From Polyangiaceae bacterium (GTDB lineage Bacteria; Myxococcota_A; Polyangia; Polyangiales; Polyangiaceae): 64,000 bases of DNA. The stretch is taken from contig CANJMI010000009.1 in the NCBI GenBank assembly GCA_947475525.1, forward strand, positions 124,001 to 188,000. The letters run 5' to 3'. Under the pieces are notes generated by a model, which made no database searches, had not been told where the DNA came from, and saw only the letters and a list, made by a program, of their open reading frames with translations. Positions 35,829-45,078 of the stretch are shown here, one piece after another (position 1 is the stretch's first letter; the number at the start of each line of letters is the position of its first letter). The position numbers and the translations under genes were made by a program.

Positions 35829-36548
35829 TCAGTCCACGCGCCCGTATTGAATTTGATTCAAGAAGCGGGTCTCGTGCGTGCTTCGATTTTCGTAGGTGTG
35901 AGCGATGTCGGCCCTGAAATGAAAGGCATCCCCGGGGCCAAGCTCGTGCACTTCGTCACCGACGATCATCCGAAGGGCACCCGTGAGCAGCAGAACCGTC
36001 TCGGTGGTACCGACGCCGTGGGCCTCGCTCGTGAGAAGGCCACGCGGTGCAAAGCGAAGCTCGTAGGTCTCTTGACCGGGTGACGAACCGGCCGGCGTGA
36101 GCAAGCGACTTTCAACCCGCCCGTCCACGCTCCGAAGTCGCGGCATATCCTCCGCACGCAGCAATTTACAGCGCGAATCACCTTCCTCTCCAAGGAGCGC
36201 CCGGAAGGGAACTCCGAGGCCGACTGCGATTTTCCAGAGCACCGCGAGTGTCGGATTGGTGCGTGAGCCCTCGATTTGCGAGAGTGCTGCGCGGCTGACT
36301 CCGCTTGCGGCGGCCAACTGGTCGAGCGAAAGCTCGCGGTCTTTGCGGATCCGCCGGAGGCTGTCCGCCACCCGCCGAGCGAGCCCGGCCGCACCAACCT
36401 CATCGCCCTTCGGCTTGGTGGCCGTGCGCAGAACGAGGGATTGGGAGACTTTGGACTTATTGGACTTCGGAGGGCGCTTGGGACGCCCCACCGGGACTTT
36501 CGAGGGCACCGTCTTCGAGCGCGGTCGGGGTTGCGTCACGGGGGCCAT
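35829..36548 (-). CDS. XRE-family transcriptional regulator with C-terminal cupin
   Basis: 239 residues from ATG 36548, preceded by GAGGAAAGG; an upstream start at 36602 is less likely. A basic, Pro/Lys-rich N-terminus of about 55 residues is followed by an XRE helix-turn-helix at about 58-115 (LSLDQLAAASGVSRAALSQI). A single cupin (about 160-235) follows, with strands such as VLLLTGALRMIVGDEVHEL and GPGDAFHFRADIAHTYEN. The HxH/H metal pattern is only partly kept. HTH-cupin proteins sense small molecules (SinR/PuuR-like family). It lies between metY and the divergent thrA-type gene. Confidence 0.9.
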   Translation of the reverse strand: MAPVTQPRPRSKTVPSKVPVGRPKRPPKSNKSKVSQSLVLRTATKPKGDEVGAAGLARRVADSLRRIRKDRELSLDQLAAASGVSRAALSQIEGSRTNPTLAVLWKIAVGLGVPFRALLGEEGDSRCKLLRAEDMPRLRSVDGRVESRLLTPAGSSPGQETYELRFAPRGLLTSEAHGVGTTETVLLLTGALRMIVGDEVHELGPGDAFHFRADIAHTYENRSTHETRFLNQIQYGRVD

Positions 36549-36572
36549 TGCGTCACCTTTCCTCTCACATCG

Positions 36573-36602
36573 TATTGACAAAAGCTCCACTATAAAAGAC
36601 AA
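36573..36602. promoter_or_regulatory. candidate operator/promoter in the regulator-thrA divergent gap
   Basis: On the minus strand TTGTCTTTTATA (36602 leftward) and TTGTCAATA (36581 leftward) lie 21 nt apart, resembling the TTGTCTATTTAA core repeated every 20 nt before metY. On the plus strand the same bases contain TTGACA (36575-36580) and TATAAA (36591-36596), although their spacing of 10 is too short for one promoter. Operator function is inferred. Confidence 0.45.
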
Positions 36603-36614
36603 GTCTCGGAAAAC

Positions 36615-39086
36615 ATGATGCGCAACGTGCTCAAGTTCGGCGGCTCCTCGCTGTCACGCGAGGAATCGCTTCGACAGGTGCTCGACATCATCGTCCGCGA
36701 GCATGGCCTCGCCCACATCGAGGTCGTCGTGAGCGCCTTCGGTGATACCACCGACAACCTCATCGAGGTAGGCGCGACGGCTGCGGGGGGTGACCTCGAA
36801 AGTGCGACGGCGCTCGCTCGCACCGTCCTTGCCACGGCCTATGAATGCGCGAGCAACGCGGCAGGTTCGGGCCTCGTGGCTGCCGCGACCAAGCTCGATG
36901 CGCTCGGCGCGGAACTGACACGGCTCCTGAACGGCATTGCCGCTGTGGCGGAACTCTCGCCGGCGACACGCGATGAGTTGCTGTCGTTTGGCGAGCGCGC
37001 CGCGGCAATTCTCGTGGCGGGTGCTCTAACGGCCCGTGGCCTCGGCGCGCGAGCGGTCGATGCACGAGACTGGGTGGTCACCGATGACCAGCATGGTGAC
37101 GCGACCGTTCTTTGGGAAGCAACCCTGGCCGGCCTCGACGAAGTTCCCGCGCCGGCCGGGTCGCTCCTCGTCCATACGGGGTTTCTCGGGCGGACCCAGA
37201 GCGGTCGCACGACGACCCTTGGGCGTAACGGCTCGGATTACACAGCCGCGCTCCTCGCTCGGGCGCGGGGCGCGAACGAACTGCACATTTGGACGGATGT
37301 TTCAGGCGTGATGACGGCCGATCCCGAGCTCATCGACGAGGCCTATCCGGTCGCCAGGCTGAGTTACCGCGAGGCGCTCGAGCTCGCCGGGCTGGGACTG
37401 CGAATGCTGCACCCGCGCACGGTGCTGCCGCTCATTGCGTCGGGGATCCCCATGCGGATCCGCAACACCTTTGCGCCAGACGCACCGGGCACGCTGGTGG
37501 ACGGCTCGGGCGCCACCGACGTCGAGCGCGCAACGTGCGTCACCTCACTTGAAGGCATGGCGCTGGTCGATGTCGAGGGCTCACAGCGCACGGCGAGCTT
37601 CCACCTGGGACCGCGCGTGGTCATGGCCCTCGCCAACGCCGACATTCCAGTGTGGTTCGAGACGCAGGCGCCACGCGGAAACGGGATTGCGCTGGTCGTC
37701 GAGGGCGAAGACGCAAGCCGCGCCGAGGCCGTGATCGTCGAGGAGCTCGCGCGCGAGCTTCAGCGGGGAGATCTCGCCGGGCCGCGCGTGGCTCGAGGGG
37801 TGACCCTGCTGACCTTGGTCGCGGAGGCCATGGGGAGTTCCGTCAATGTGGCAGGGCGTTTCTTCGGCGCGCTTGGCATCGCCGGCATTCACGTTCGTGC
37901 GGCGTCCCAAGGGGCGACGTCACGCGCGATCACGTGTGTCGTGAACGGCGAAGACACGGCGAACGCGGTTCGAACGGTGCACGCCGCCATGAACCTCGCA
38001 CATGAGCAAGTAAGCGTGTTTTTGCTGGGTAAAGGCACCGTTGGGAGCCAGCTATTGACGCAACTTGCTGCGGCGCAAGCGACGCTTCGGGATTCGCACA
38101 GCCTCGACGTACGGCTCGTCGGTCTCGCGGATCGCAATCATTCGATGTTCTCGGCTCGCGGACTCGATGTTGCGCACGCGGCCATTGAACTTCGGGACGC
38201 ACCCGCGCAAAACACGCTAGCGCTCCTCGGTGAGCTTGCCCGCCTGCCCGTCCCAGTGCTCGTCGATTGCACGGCAGCCGACGGCATGGAGGACCTCTAC
38301 CGTGAAGCTTTTAAGCTTGGGATCCACGTTGTCGCCGCCAATAAGAAGCCCCTCACGCTTGCGCTCACCCGTCGAGCACAGGTGTTCGAGGACGCACGCC
38401 GGGCCCACCGCGCGTACCGCTACGAGACCACGGTCGGGGCGAGCCTCCCGGTCATCGAGACGCTGAAGAACCTGGTCCGCACCGGCGACCGGGTCCTGCT
38501 CATCGAAGGCTCGCTTTCGGGGACGCTCGGTTACTTATCGAATGCACTCACGAACGGCGACAAGCTGTCCGTCGCCGTCGCCGAAGCACGTCGGCGCGGC
38601 TACACGGAGCCACACCCGCGAGACGATCTCGCAGGGATCGACGCTGCCCGAAAGGCACTCATTCTCGCGCGGGAACTGGGACTGCCGGTCGAGTTCGCTG
38701 ACGTGCAGGTGGAGCCTTTCGTTGGCCCTGCGCTCCTCGCCCACGACGACATCGGCGCTTTCTTTGAGGCGCTCGAGCGCGAGGATGCCGCCTACGAAGC
38801 GAAGATTGCCAAGCTGCGTTCCGAAGGACGGGTGCTGCGCTACCTGGCCCGAATCGATCCCGGCGACGGAACGCGCCCCGCGTCACTCCGCGTTGGACCC
38901 GTCGGGGTTCCGGCGGACCATCCGGCGACGCGGCTTCGCGGCACCGAGGCGTTTGTCGCATTCACGACGGAGCGTTACCGCGAATACCCGCTCGTCGTCC
39001 AAGGTGCGGGCGCGGGTGGCGCGGTGACAGCCGCGGGCGTCTTGGCGGACATTCTTGCGCTCTCGCAGTCGCTCCGCGGGCGCTAA
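36615..39086 (+). CDS. thrA: bifunctional aspartate kinase / homoserine dehydrogenase
   Basis: 823 residues, the usual length of ThrA/MetL. Residues 1-300 are the aspartokinase domain (NVLKFGGSSLS; GRNGSDYTAALLARA), about 310-460 are regulatory ACT-like segments (VTLLTLVAEAMGSSVNVAGR; FFGALGIAGIHVRAASQGAT), and about 465-823 are homoserine dehydrogenase (VSVFLLGKGTVGSQLL, VVAANKKPLT, YRYETTVGASLPVIETL, GTLGYLSNAL). It makes aspartyl phosphate and homoserine at the head of the Met/Thr/Lys branch, which the neighbouring metA and metY then use. Whether Thr or Met inhibits it cannot be told by eye, so the symbol thrA could equally be metL. ATG 36618 is an equal alternative start. Confidence 0.92.
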   Translation: MMRNVLKFGGSSLSREESLRQVLDIIVREHGLAHIEVVVSAFGDTTDNLIEVGATAAGGDLESATALARTVLATAYECASNAAGSGLVAAATKLDALGAELTRLLNGIAAVAELSPATRDELLSFGERAAAILVAGALTARGLGARAVDARDWVVTDDQHGDATVLWEATLAGLDEVPAPAGSLLVHTGFLGRTQSGRTTTLGRNGSDYTAALLARARGANELHIWTDVSGVMTADPELIDEAYPVARLSYREALELAGLGLRMLHPRTVLPLIASGIPMRIRNTFAPDAPGTLVDGSGATDVERATCVTSLEGMALVDVEGSQRTASFHLGPRVVMALANADIPVWFETQAPRGNGIALVVEGEDASRAEAVIVEELARELQRGDLAGPRVARGVTLLTLVAEAMGSSVNVAGRFFGALGIAGIHVRAASQGATSRAITCVVNGEDTANAVRTVHAAMNLAHEQVSVFLLGKGTVGSQLLTQLAAAQATLRDSHSLDVRLVGLADRNHSMFSARGLDVAHAAIELRDAPAQNTLALLGELARLPVPVLVDCTAADGMEDLYREAFKLGIHVVAANKKPLTLALTRRAQVFEDARRAHRAYRYETTVGASLPVIETLKNLVRTGDRVLLIEGSLSGTLGYLSNALTNGDKLSVAVAEARRRGYTEPHPRDDLAGIDAARKALILARELGLPVEFADVQVEPFVGPALLAHDDIGAFFEALEREDAAYEAKIAKLRSEGRVLRYLARIDPGDGTRPASLRVGPVGVPADHPATRLRGTEAFVAFTTERYREYPLVVQGAGAGGAVTAAGVLADILALSQSLRGR

Positions 39087-39110
39087 GGGCACTGGGCGCA
39101 TCAACTCATG

Positions 39111-39150
39111 TATTGAGCCATGAGATTATTTATTGAGCCATGAGATCATT
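39111..39150. repeat. 20-bp direct repeat, two copies
   Basis: TATTGAGCCATGAGATTATT at 39111-39130 is followed directly by a copy with one mismatch at 39131-39150. With the flanking ACTCATG the first copy also makes an inverted repeat CTCATG-8 nt-CATGAG. It lies 25 nt after the thrA stop and is AT-rich for this genome. Possible protein-binding array or terminator; undecided. Confidence 0.6.
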
Positions 39151-39480
39151 GTGGCTGAGTGAAGGTCACTGAAGCCGAGCCCGCGGGCCCTTCAACGTTT
39201 TCGGGGGTTGGCTGGTGCGCTAACCGAGCGATCGAGGCGACTCTTCGTCGCAGCCGAGGCTTTCGCCTACGGACGCGGAGGGATCGCATTGGTCGCGACT
39301 CGACGTGAATCACCGAATGGAACTACACAATTCTACCGGCGGGCCAATGAATCGAAAGGCTTCTTTCGCCGTGGACTCTAGGGTGCTCTTTGCTTCGAGA
39401 AGAATAAAACTCGGATGAGTGTTGGTGCCGAAGTGAGCACAAAATGCATGCGCTTGCGGTAGCGGCGGCTACAAACGAAC
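39151..39480. other. gene-free intergenic stretch
   Basis: About 330 bases between two converging genes. I see no convincing reading frame with coding character on either strand, no tRNA-like fold and no repeat beyond those listed. Part of it (about 39290-39440) is noticeably less GC-rich than the neighbouring genes. Confidence 0.5.
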
Positions 39481-39510
39481 ACGAGCGGCGAGCCGAAGCC
39501 CACCGCTCGT
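39481..39510 (-). terminator. probable terminator of the dihaem lipoprotein gene
   Basis: Inverted repeat ACGAGCGG (39481-39488) / CCGCTCGT (39503-39510), 8 bp with a 14-nt loop. On the minus strand it is followed by GTTCGTTTG, a weak T-rich tract. It lies 37 nt beyond the stop of the gene ending at 39547. Confidence 0.5.
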
Positions 39511-39546
39511 TTCACGGCGCCGTCACGACGCCGGTCGCTCAACCGC

Positions 39547-42516
39547 TCACGGGTAGAAGCAGAGCGAGCCGCCGTTCTGACCCTTCGCGGGCACCGCCGA
39601 GCTATCTTTCGAGTCTTCGTCGATTGACAGCATGAATGCCGTCAGCTGTTTAGCCTGGGTTTCGCTGATGGTGAAGACGGACGCGAGCGCCGACTTGTGA
39701 TGCGCGGCGAAGGTGGTGCTGAGCAGTTCCTCGAGCGTCCGGGCGTTGCCGGCGTGGAAGAAGGGCGCAGCCACCTGGATGCCGAGCAGCGACGGGATGT
39801 TGAAGCCAAGGCCGGTGACGGCCGCGCCTTGGGCCGCTGTGAACATGTCCTGGCGCAACTCGCGGGCGTTGACGTCGGCCGGGGAGACGCCGAAGGTACC
39901 AACTGGACGCAGCGCGCACTGCAGTTGCTCGGCACCGGGGGCCGTGCCGAAGCGCATCGTCTGTGAATTCGCGGTAGTTGACGGGAACAGCGCTGCGGGG
40001 AAATTGTTCAAGTTGGTGTTCCACGTGACGCCTTCGAGCGCAGTCGAGAGCACCACGCCGGAGGCGGCGTTGGGCAGATCGCCGGGCGTGTAGAACACCT
40101 TTGAGAGCGTCCACTTCGGACCGCTGTGGCAGCCAATGCAGTTGCCCTGGCCGACCGAGGCGAAGAGCGCCTTGCCAGCGGTTACGTCCGCCGCCACGAG
40201 ATTGCTCGGCTTGCGCGGCGAGCGAATCGCCTTCATGTACGCATCGATCTCGACCCAATCGGCGAGCAGGCTCTTTGGATGACTCGTGTTCGAGTTTGGA
40301 TCGGCGATCGCTGCCGACGATCCCTGCAGCGCCTGCTGCGGCGGCGCTTCGCTGGCGGTGTCGATTCGATCGGTGTTCGCGGGCGGGGTCGACAGGGTCT
40401 TGACAATCGCACCGACGCCGCCCGATACGCCGCGGATGTTGCCTTCGAAGTCGGCGACTTCGTCGAACACGGCGCTCCAGTTGAAGATGCGGCGATCGGT
40501 TGCGTCCTGGGAGGCATACGAGCCGTCGAGGCTGGTCGACTGGCGCGGTCCGCGTCCGAAATACCAGGTGACGTTGTCGCTCAGGCCGTCGATATGGCAG
40601 GCCTCGCAGGAACCCCAGCCCTGTCCACCGAGGGACCAGCGGCCGAGGCCGGTGACGAAGAAACGGCGCCCTTTTAGGATCGCTTCGGCGTCCGAGTTGC
40701 CAGGTGGAAGCGCGGCGCTCGCGGTAATGCGAAAGTCCGCGGCGCCGTCGCCCGCGATCGCTTGCGCGCCCAGGCTGAGCGCGGTCACGTCGCGGCTGCC
40801 GTAGTTGCTCACGTAGGCGAAGGCGTCACCTTTCGCGATGGCGATGCCGATCGGCAGTCGCAAGAGCGAGTCGGCGGCGTTTTTGCGAAGGGTGATGAAG
40901 CTCTTGTTTTGGCCCGATCCGACTGCGGCGATGGCGCCGTTGTTGATCGTCATTCGGAACACCCCATCGGTGCCCTCGGCGGCGGTGTAGGCAAAGCCGG
41001 GTCGGAAATCGATGTCCTGCTGCAGCAGCGGTACGCGAGTGGCGCCGGTGCCAACGACCATCGGATCGATGAACAGTTTGTCGAGCACCGTGGTGGTGGC
41101 CGAGTTATCGGCGAGTTTCACGATCGTCACCGCCGGATGGGTGGTGGTCTTGAAGTTACTCGGGTTGACGGCGCATTTTCCAGTCGCCACCGTGCACGCA
41201 CCCGCCGAGGCGCCGATGCCGCAGTCGGCGTCGTTCACGCAGGTGAAGTTGGTGCAGAAACCGGCCGTGCAGGTCGAGTTCGCGCCGAACTCGGCGGCGC
41301 AAAACGCGGTGGTGGTGCACGCTCCGCGGGTGAAAGCTCCAGTTGGGCCTACCGGCGAGGCGCAGGTGCTCGACACGTAGGCGAAGCCGGCGTCGATCGA
41401 CACCGACGCAACCTGGTTCGGGTAGCAGCCGGTTACGGTGCCGGTGGCCTTCGGGCCGACAGGGCTGTTCAAGCCGGTGTCGGTTACCGGTGGCAGATCG
41501 AGCGTCGTGGCGACGTCGTCCTTCACGGCGACCTTGTAAAGTAGGCCCTTCTTGTTGGTGTCGGAGTTGTTGCCGGTGGCCGACTCGGGCGCGGTGCGCT
41601 GCCCGAACCACTCGGTGACGAGCACGCTCTCGTCGTCGTCGCTCGCGTCGCCGTTGTTGGTGATCGCGAGCGCGCGCGGATGGGCCATCGCGGGGCGGGC
41701 CGTGAGCGATACCTCCTTGGTGGAGTTTCCGTCTTGCACGTTGTACTTGGTGCCGAGCAGGCCGGTGGCCACGAGCGTCGCGTTGAGATCGACCGTGCCA
41801 ATCACCGTCATCGTGACCGGATCGACCTTGGTCAGCGTGCCGTCGACCCAGTTCGAGACATAGATGGTGAGGTTGTTCGGCGTAATCGCGATGCCGGTCG
41901 GCTCCGAGCCCACGGCGAGCTCGCGGCCCTTCTTCGGAACCGTGTCGAGGTCGATGATTTCGACCAGCTTCTGATCCTTGCGCGAGATGGCGTAGGCAAC
42001 CTTGCCGCAACCATCGATCGCCACTTGCCAAACCTCGGCGCCGACGGCGATGGCGTCGTCGCTGTTGGCATCCTTCACGATCGTCATCTTCGGCTGGCCG
42101 TCGGCCTTGTCGATGGCCATCACCGTGACGGTGCCATTGTCGCGGTTCACGTTGACCAGTCGCTGGTCGTTTGGCGTCAGCGCGATCGCCGAGCCGCGGG
42201 TTGCGCCCTTCGCGGTCGTCGCACATGCAACCGGGCCGCTGCCACCGCTGCCACCGCTGCCACCGCTGCCGCCGGTGCTGGTCGAAGCGATCTGGCCGCC
42301 TGCGCCGCCGGTGCTGGTCGAAGCCATCTGGCCACCACCGCTCGCGGTCGAGGTCACGGCCGTCTGCGTGCCGGTCGCCGGTGCAATCGTCTCTCCGTCG
42401 CCACACGCGCCGCTGACGGCTGCGAGTGCGAGGGCTGTCCCGAGTAGGAGTCCCGTGCGCCCAAGCGTCGCTGTCGCGCTCGGCTCGCGAGATCCGCTAA
42501 CCCCCAATTTTTTCAT
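39547..42516 (-). CDS. lipoprotein with YVTN-type beta-propeller and dihaem cytochrome c domain
   Basis: 989 residues. The signal peptide ends in a lipobox-like VSGAC. A Ser/Thr/Gly linker follows (about 45-95), then a propeller (about 95-340) with strands such as QRLVNVNRDNGTVTVMAID and PTGIAITPNNLTIYVSNWVDG, the YVTN pattern. A short Cys-rich insert lies near 395-450 (FGANSTCTAGFCTNFTC, DADCGIGAS). The C-terminal about 350 residues carry two CxxCH haem motifs, GSCEACHIDG and GNCIGCHSG, in the arrangement of dihaem cytochrome c peroxidase/MauG-like proteins. Probably a surface or outer-membrane redox protein. Partner and substrate unknown. Confidence 0.87.
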   Translation of the reverse strand: MKKLGVSGSREPSATATLGRTGLLLGTALALAAVSGACGDGETIAPATGTQTAVTSTASGGGQMASTSTGGAGGQIASTSTGGSGGSGGSGGSGPVACATTAKGATRGSAIALTPNDQRLVNVNRDNGTVTVMAIDKADGQPKMTIVKDANSDDAIAVGAEVWQVAIDGCGKVAYAISRKDQKLVEIIDLDTVPKKGRELAVGSEPTGIAITPNNLTIYVSNWVDGTLTKVDPVTMTVIGTVDLNATLVATGLLGTKYNVQDGNSTKEVSLTARPAMAHPRALAITNNGDASDDDESVLVTEWFGQRTAPESATGNNSDTNKKGLLYKVAVKDDVATTLDLPPVTDTGLNSPVGPKATGTVTGCYPNQVASVSIDAGFAYVSSTCASPVGPTGAFTRGACTTTAFCAAEFGANSTCTAGFCTNFTCVNDADCGIGASAGACTVATGKCAVNPSNFKTTTHPAVTIVKLADNSATTTVLDKLFIDPMVVGTGATRVPLLQQDIDFRPGFAYTAAEGTDGVFRMTINNGAIAAVGSGQNKSFITLRKNAADSLLRLPIGIAIAKGDAFAYVSNYGSRDVTALSLGAQAIAGDGAADFRITASAALPPGNSDAEAILKGRRFFVTGLGRWSLGGQGWGSCEACHIDGLSDNVTWYFGRGPRQSTSLDGSYASQDATDRRIFNWSAVFDEVADFEGNIRGVSGGVGAIVKTLSTPPANTDRIDTASEAPPQQALQGSSAAIADPNSNTSHPKSLLADWVEIDAYMKAIRSPRKPSNLVAADVTAGKALFASVGQGNCIGCHSGPKWTLSKVFYTPGDLPNAASGVVLSTALEGVTWNTNLNNFPAALFPSTTANSQTMRFGTAPGAEQLQCALRPVGTFGVSPADVNARELRQDMFTAAQGAAVTGLGFNIPSLLGIQVAAPFFHAGNARTLEELLSTTFAAHHKSALASVFTISETQAKQLTAFMLSIDEDSKDSSAVPAKGQNGGSLCFYP

Positions 42517-42581
42517 GCCGGAACCGCAACACGATGGCGCCGCGAAGGAAATCTTAAAAGGGACGCCATAGGTTTTTCAAT

Positions 42582-42692
42582 GGTGTAAAAACAGCTCGAG
42601 GGGATAAAAACGTGGTTTGACCGAAGGTGTGGGCACGCCGGGAGAGAGGGCTTGAGCCCAGTGATCCGGAGCCTGAGCCTGAGCCTGCGAGT
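42582..42692. repeat. dispersed non-coding repeat, copy A
   Basis: This 111-bp stretch aligns with 48252-48356 at roughly three-quarters identity by eye. Shared blocks include AAAAACAGCTC, GACCGAAGG, GGCACGC, GGGAGAG, TTGAGC and CGGAGCCTGA. Copy A has one extra 6-bp GAGCCT unit. No conserved reading frame explains the similarity. Confidence 0.75.
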
Positions 42693-42992
42693 GGACAGGT
42701 GATTTGCCGTTTGCGCGAGCGCGGGATAAACCGCTTTGTGAAACGATGAGTTGGAGTGTGGGTTTTTCGGCGAGTTTGTTGGTTTGTGCGATTTTTAAGC
42801 GGTTGTTGTGTGATAGCCCGCGAGGCTCGGTTCGTTGAGTCGCTTCGAGGGGGGCTCGTTGTTTTGCATTTCGGGATCGAGTGATCGGCCGCGTCGGCGC
42901 GGTTGCTTTCGGGTGGAGCCGTGTTGGCGACGGCTCGGCTCTTTCGTAGCGAGCGCATGGTGTATGAACGCTAAGGCTATGGGCATTGGCTA
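42693..42992. other. gene-free intergenic stretch
   Basis: About 300 bases, relatively T-rich on the plus strand (GGGTTTTTCGG, GATTTTTAAG) and below the GC content of the neighbouring genes. No convincing gene on either strand. It lies upstream of the dihaem lipoprotein gene (start 42516), whose promoter may be to its left. Confidence 0.45.
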
Positions 42993-43050
42993 TGGGCGGG
43001 AAGGCCCACCCATGAAACGAAAAACGCCCACCCCTTGAAAGGAGTGAGCG
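42993..43050 (-). terminator. intrinsic terminator of the 43.1-44.0 kb lipoprotein gene
   Basis: On the minus strand CGCTCACTCC-TTTCAA-GGGGTGGGCG forms a 10-bp stem (with G-U pairs; 43025-43050), followed at once by TTTTCGTTT. A second hairpin, TGGGTGGG-CCTT-CCCGCCCA (42993-43012), comes next. It starts 48 nt after the gene's stop codon. This is a textbook Rho-independent arrangement. Confidence 0.75.
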
Positions 43051-43097
43051 TCGTCTACGGGTACGCGCGTCGGCTTTATGCCCGCCGTGCGGAACGG

Positions 43098-44018
43098 TCA
43101 GCCGCCGACCAACAAAACATCCGCAAGTTTGACGGTGGTTTGCTTGTCATTCTTGTCAACGACCTCCGCGGTCGTCTTCGTGGCGCTAACGACCTTGTGG
43201 GCCGTCCACTCGTTTCCGACATGCACGAGGACGAACTGGCCCGCGTTCACGGCAAGAGCGACCTTCGGCGCTGGCACGATTGCGGCTAGGGATTTCACGT
43301 CGTTCTTCCAAACTCCGTTGTCCCACTTGATGGTGACATTGGCGCCATCGACGCTGACGACGGAGGCCGCATGCCACTTGTTGGTCATCCACTCGACGGC
43401 GACCATGTCGGCCGCTTTCGGTGTCCAGCCCTTCGGCGCGGCAGGCTTACCAGCGGCGGCGGCGGCGGCGTCAAAGACGCGTTCCTTCGTGGCCGACGTC
43501 AACGCTTGTTTGATGTTGGCGCTCGTCACGCCGTCGGGAGCGACGACGCTCTTCGGGTCGGTGTTGTTGATTTTGCCGTACGAATCCTCGCAGCCGAGAA
43601 TGCTTGCTTCGGCTGTCTTCACTTCGCAGCCGAACCAGGAACCGGAGGTGGACTTCGCAATGACAAAGTCGCCGACTTTCACGGGAGTTTTTGGTGCCGC
43701 GCCCAGAACGAATGCCTGTGCTTTATCCGCCGATGAAGTTTGGCGTTTTTTGGTGGTCGCGTCGGGGTCGCCGTAGTCGTACATGACCTTGGTTCCTGCA
43801 ATCGCCGTTGCGGTGCCGCCGGTAAAGCTGTTGGCCGAGTTGACCACAACGATTTCGCTGCCGACGACGAGGTCACCCGGCGCCGCAGCAGCCGTCGCTT
43901 GGCCGGACGGCGCAACGGAACCGCTGGTGGTCGCTACGGGCTCGCTCTTGCAAGCGCTGCCCAATACGGCGCACGCGAGCACACTGAAACGGAATGTGTT
44001 TGAAACTTTTGAAACCAT
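43098..44018 (-). CDS. lipoprotein with repeated Tudor/SH3-like segments
   Basis: 306 residues from ATG 44018 (GTG 44024 is an alternative). The signal peptide ends in LGSAC. After a Ser/Ala linker, the mature part has at least three similar units of about 55-60 residues of the form G(D/S)xVxVxxxxxWxxxxVxxxxxxxxxVxxxxG: VGDFVIAKSTSGSWFGCEV, ADMVAVEWMTNKWHAASVV and GQFVLVHVGNEWTAHKVV. This is the strand and aromatic pattern of Agenet/Tudor- or SH3-like barrels. Exported, probably surface-located; ligand unknown. It is followed by a clear intrinsic terminator. Confidence 0.78.
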   Translation of the reverse strand: MVSKVSNTFRFSVLACAVLGSACKSEPVATTSGSVAPSGQATAAAAPGDLVVGSEIVVVNSANSFTGGTATAIAGTKVMYDYGDPDATTKKRQTSSADKAQAFVLGAAPKTPVKVGDFVIAKSTSGSWFGCEVKTAEASILGCEDSYGKINNTDPKSVVAPDGVTSANIKQALTSATKERVFDAAAAAAGKPAAPKGWTPKAADMVAVEWMTNKWHAASVVSVDGANVTIKWDNGVWKNDVKSLAAIVPAPKVALAVNAGQFVLVHVGNEWTAHKVVSATKTTAEVVDKNDKQTTVKLADVLLVGG

Positions 44019-44171
44019 GGTCACCCGCTACCCCGGCTCAGGAGTGCTTGCAATTAAAGAGGCCGAACTCGATTGTTTTTTTCAAGTACTACCAAAAACT
44101 TTTTCCACGCAGCCACGGTTGTCCACGCCCCCACGGTGGACGGTGACGAAGCCCTTTAGGAGGGGAAGCTT

Positions 44172-44360
44172 TTGGAGCCTTGCGGAGCTCGTTGCGGCGG
44201 ACCGATTCGGTGGGTCGAGGCAGCGACGACACCCGACGCCAACGCACGCCTCATGGCCAATTACGGGCTCGCACCAAGACCACCACCGGCACTACGCCGA
44301 CCACCGCTGCCCGCGCAGGCGCTCGACCAAGTCGAACTGCCGTTCGGCAGCAGAAGCGTG
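44172..44360 (+). pseudogene. IS91-family transposase remnant (C-terminal end)
   Basis: The frame reads LEPCGARCGGPIRWVEAATT, then ARLMANYGLAPRPPP and DQVELPF. This matches what I know of the C-terminal tail of IS91/Y2 transposases (CxRCGG(P/R)xRW ... xxLGLxPxxPP ... LPF). An in-frame TAG lies just upstream at 44157, so the catalytic domain is gone. It flanks the VgrG/effector module on the left. The assignment is by pattern memory. Confidence 0.55.
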
Positions 44361-44560
44361 GAACGCACCCGTCGGTTCCGGTTGTTCCGCTCGCCACCGA
44401 GGGAATAATTCTCACCTCGGTCACGCGCGAAACGTTGTTATTCCTCCGGTGGGCGCCCGCAACCGGCCGCCCGTAACTCGCAACGCCTGGCCGTAGGCGC
44501 TTCCGCACACACCCCCCTCGACGAGACCGCGCGACCGGGCTACCTTGCTTGCGGAAGAAA

Positions 44561-45076
44561 ATGCAGCTTCTAATGTCCTACTCGCCGCCGACCGCGGTCG
44601 GGCCCGCGAACGAGGAGATACACTTCAATTCTTCTGGCGAGGTCAAGGTGAAGTTTCACTGGGACCGCCGCGCCGATCGCAACGATTCGAGCTGCTGGAT
44701 CCGCACCATGCACCCGTGGGCCGGCGCTGGCTGGGACTTACAGTCCATCCCGCGGATCGGCATGGAAGTGGTGCTCATGTTCGAGGGCGACGATCCCGAC
44801 AAGCCGCTCGTGACCGGCTCGGTCTACAACGGTACGATTCCGCTGCCGTTCTCGCTGCCGGTGCAGAAGACCATCAGCGGCATTCGCACCACAAGCACGC
44901 CGCACGCCGAGGGTCACAACGAGTTGTCGGTCGAGGACGCGCTCGGCAGTAAACGCAGCTACTTGCACGCGCAGCGCGATCAGGGCGATGTGGTCGAGCG
45001 CAACCGAACCGCGGCCGACATCGACGGCTCGGGCCAGATTACCTTCCCCAATCTCAGCGACGTGGAGAGCGGCTGA
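44561..45076 (+). pseudogene. truncated VgrG: gp5-like OB-fold part only
   Basis: 172 residues from ATG 44561. GEVKVKFHWDRRADRNDSSC, SIPRIGMEVVLMFEGDDPDK and PLVTGSVYNG are the OB-fold (gp5-like) needle base of VgrG, followed by SGIRTTSTP and GHNELSVEDALGSKR, the usual start of the spike. A complete VgrG has about 380 residues of gp27-like ring before this, absent here. The upstream DNA carries an unrelated IS91 remnant. The three downstream frames are tightly packed, so the fragment may still be transcribed. A cargo-adapter role for the fragment cannot be excluded. Confidence 0.75.
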
Positions 45077-45078
45077 CG

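Noticed and set aside
42554-42958. Minus-strand 134-codon frame over the dispersed repeat
   Set aside because: Composition is low-complexity (SGSGSGS) and the homologous copy B does not keep this frame; the similarity is at DNA level.
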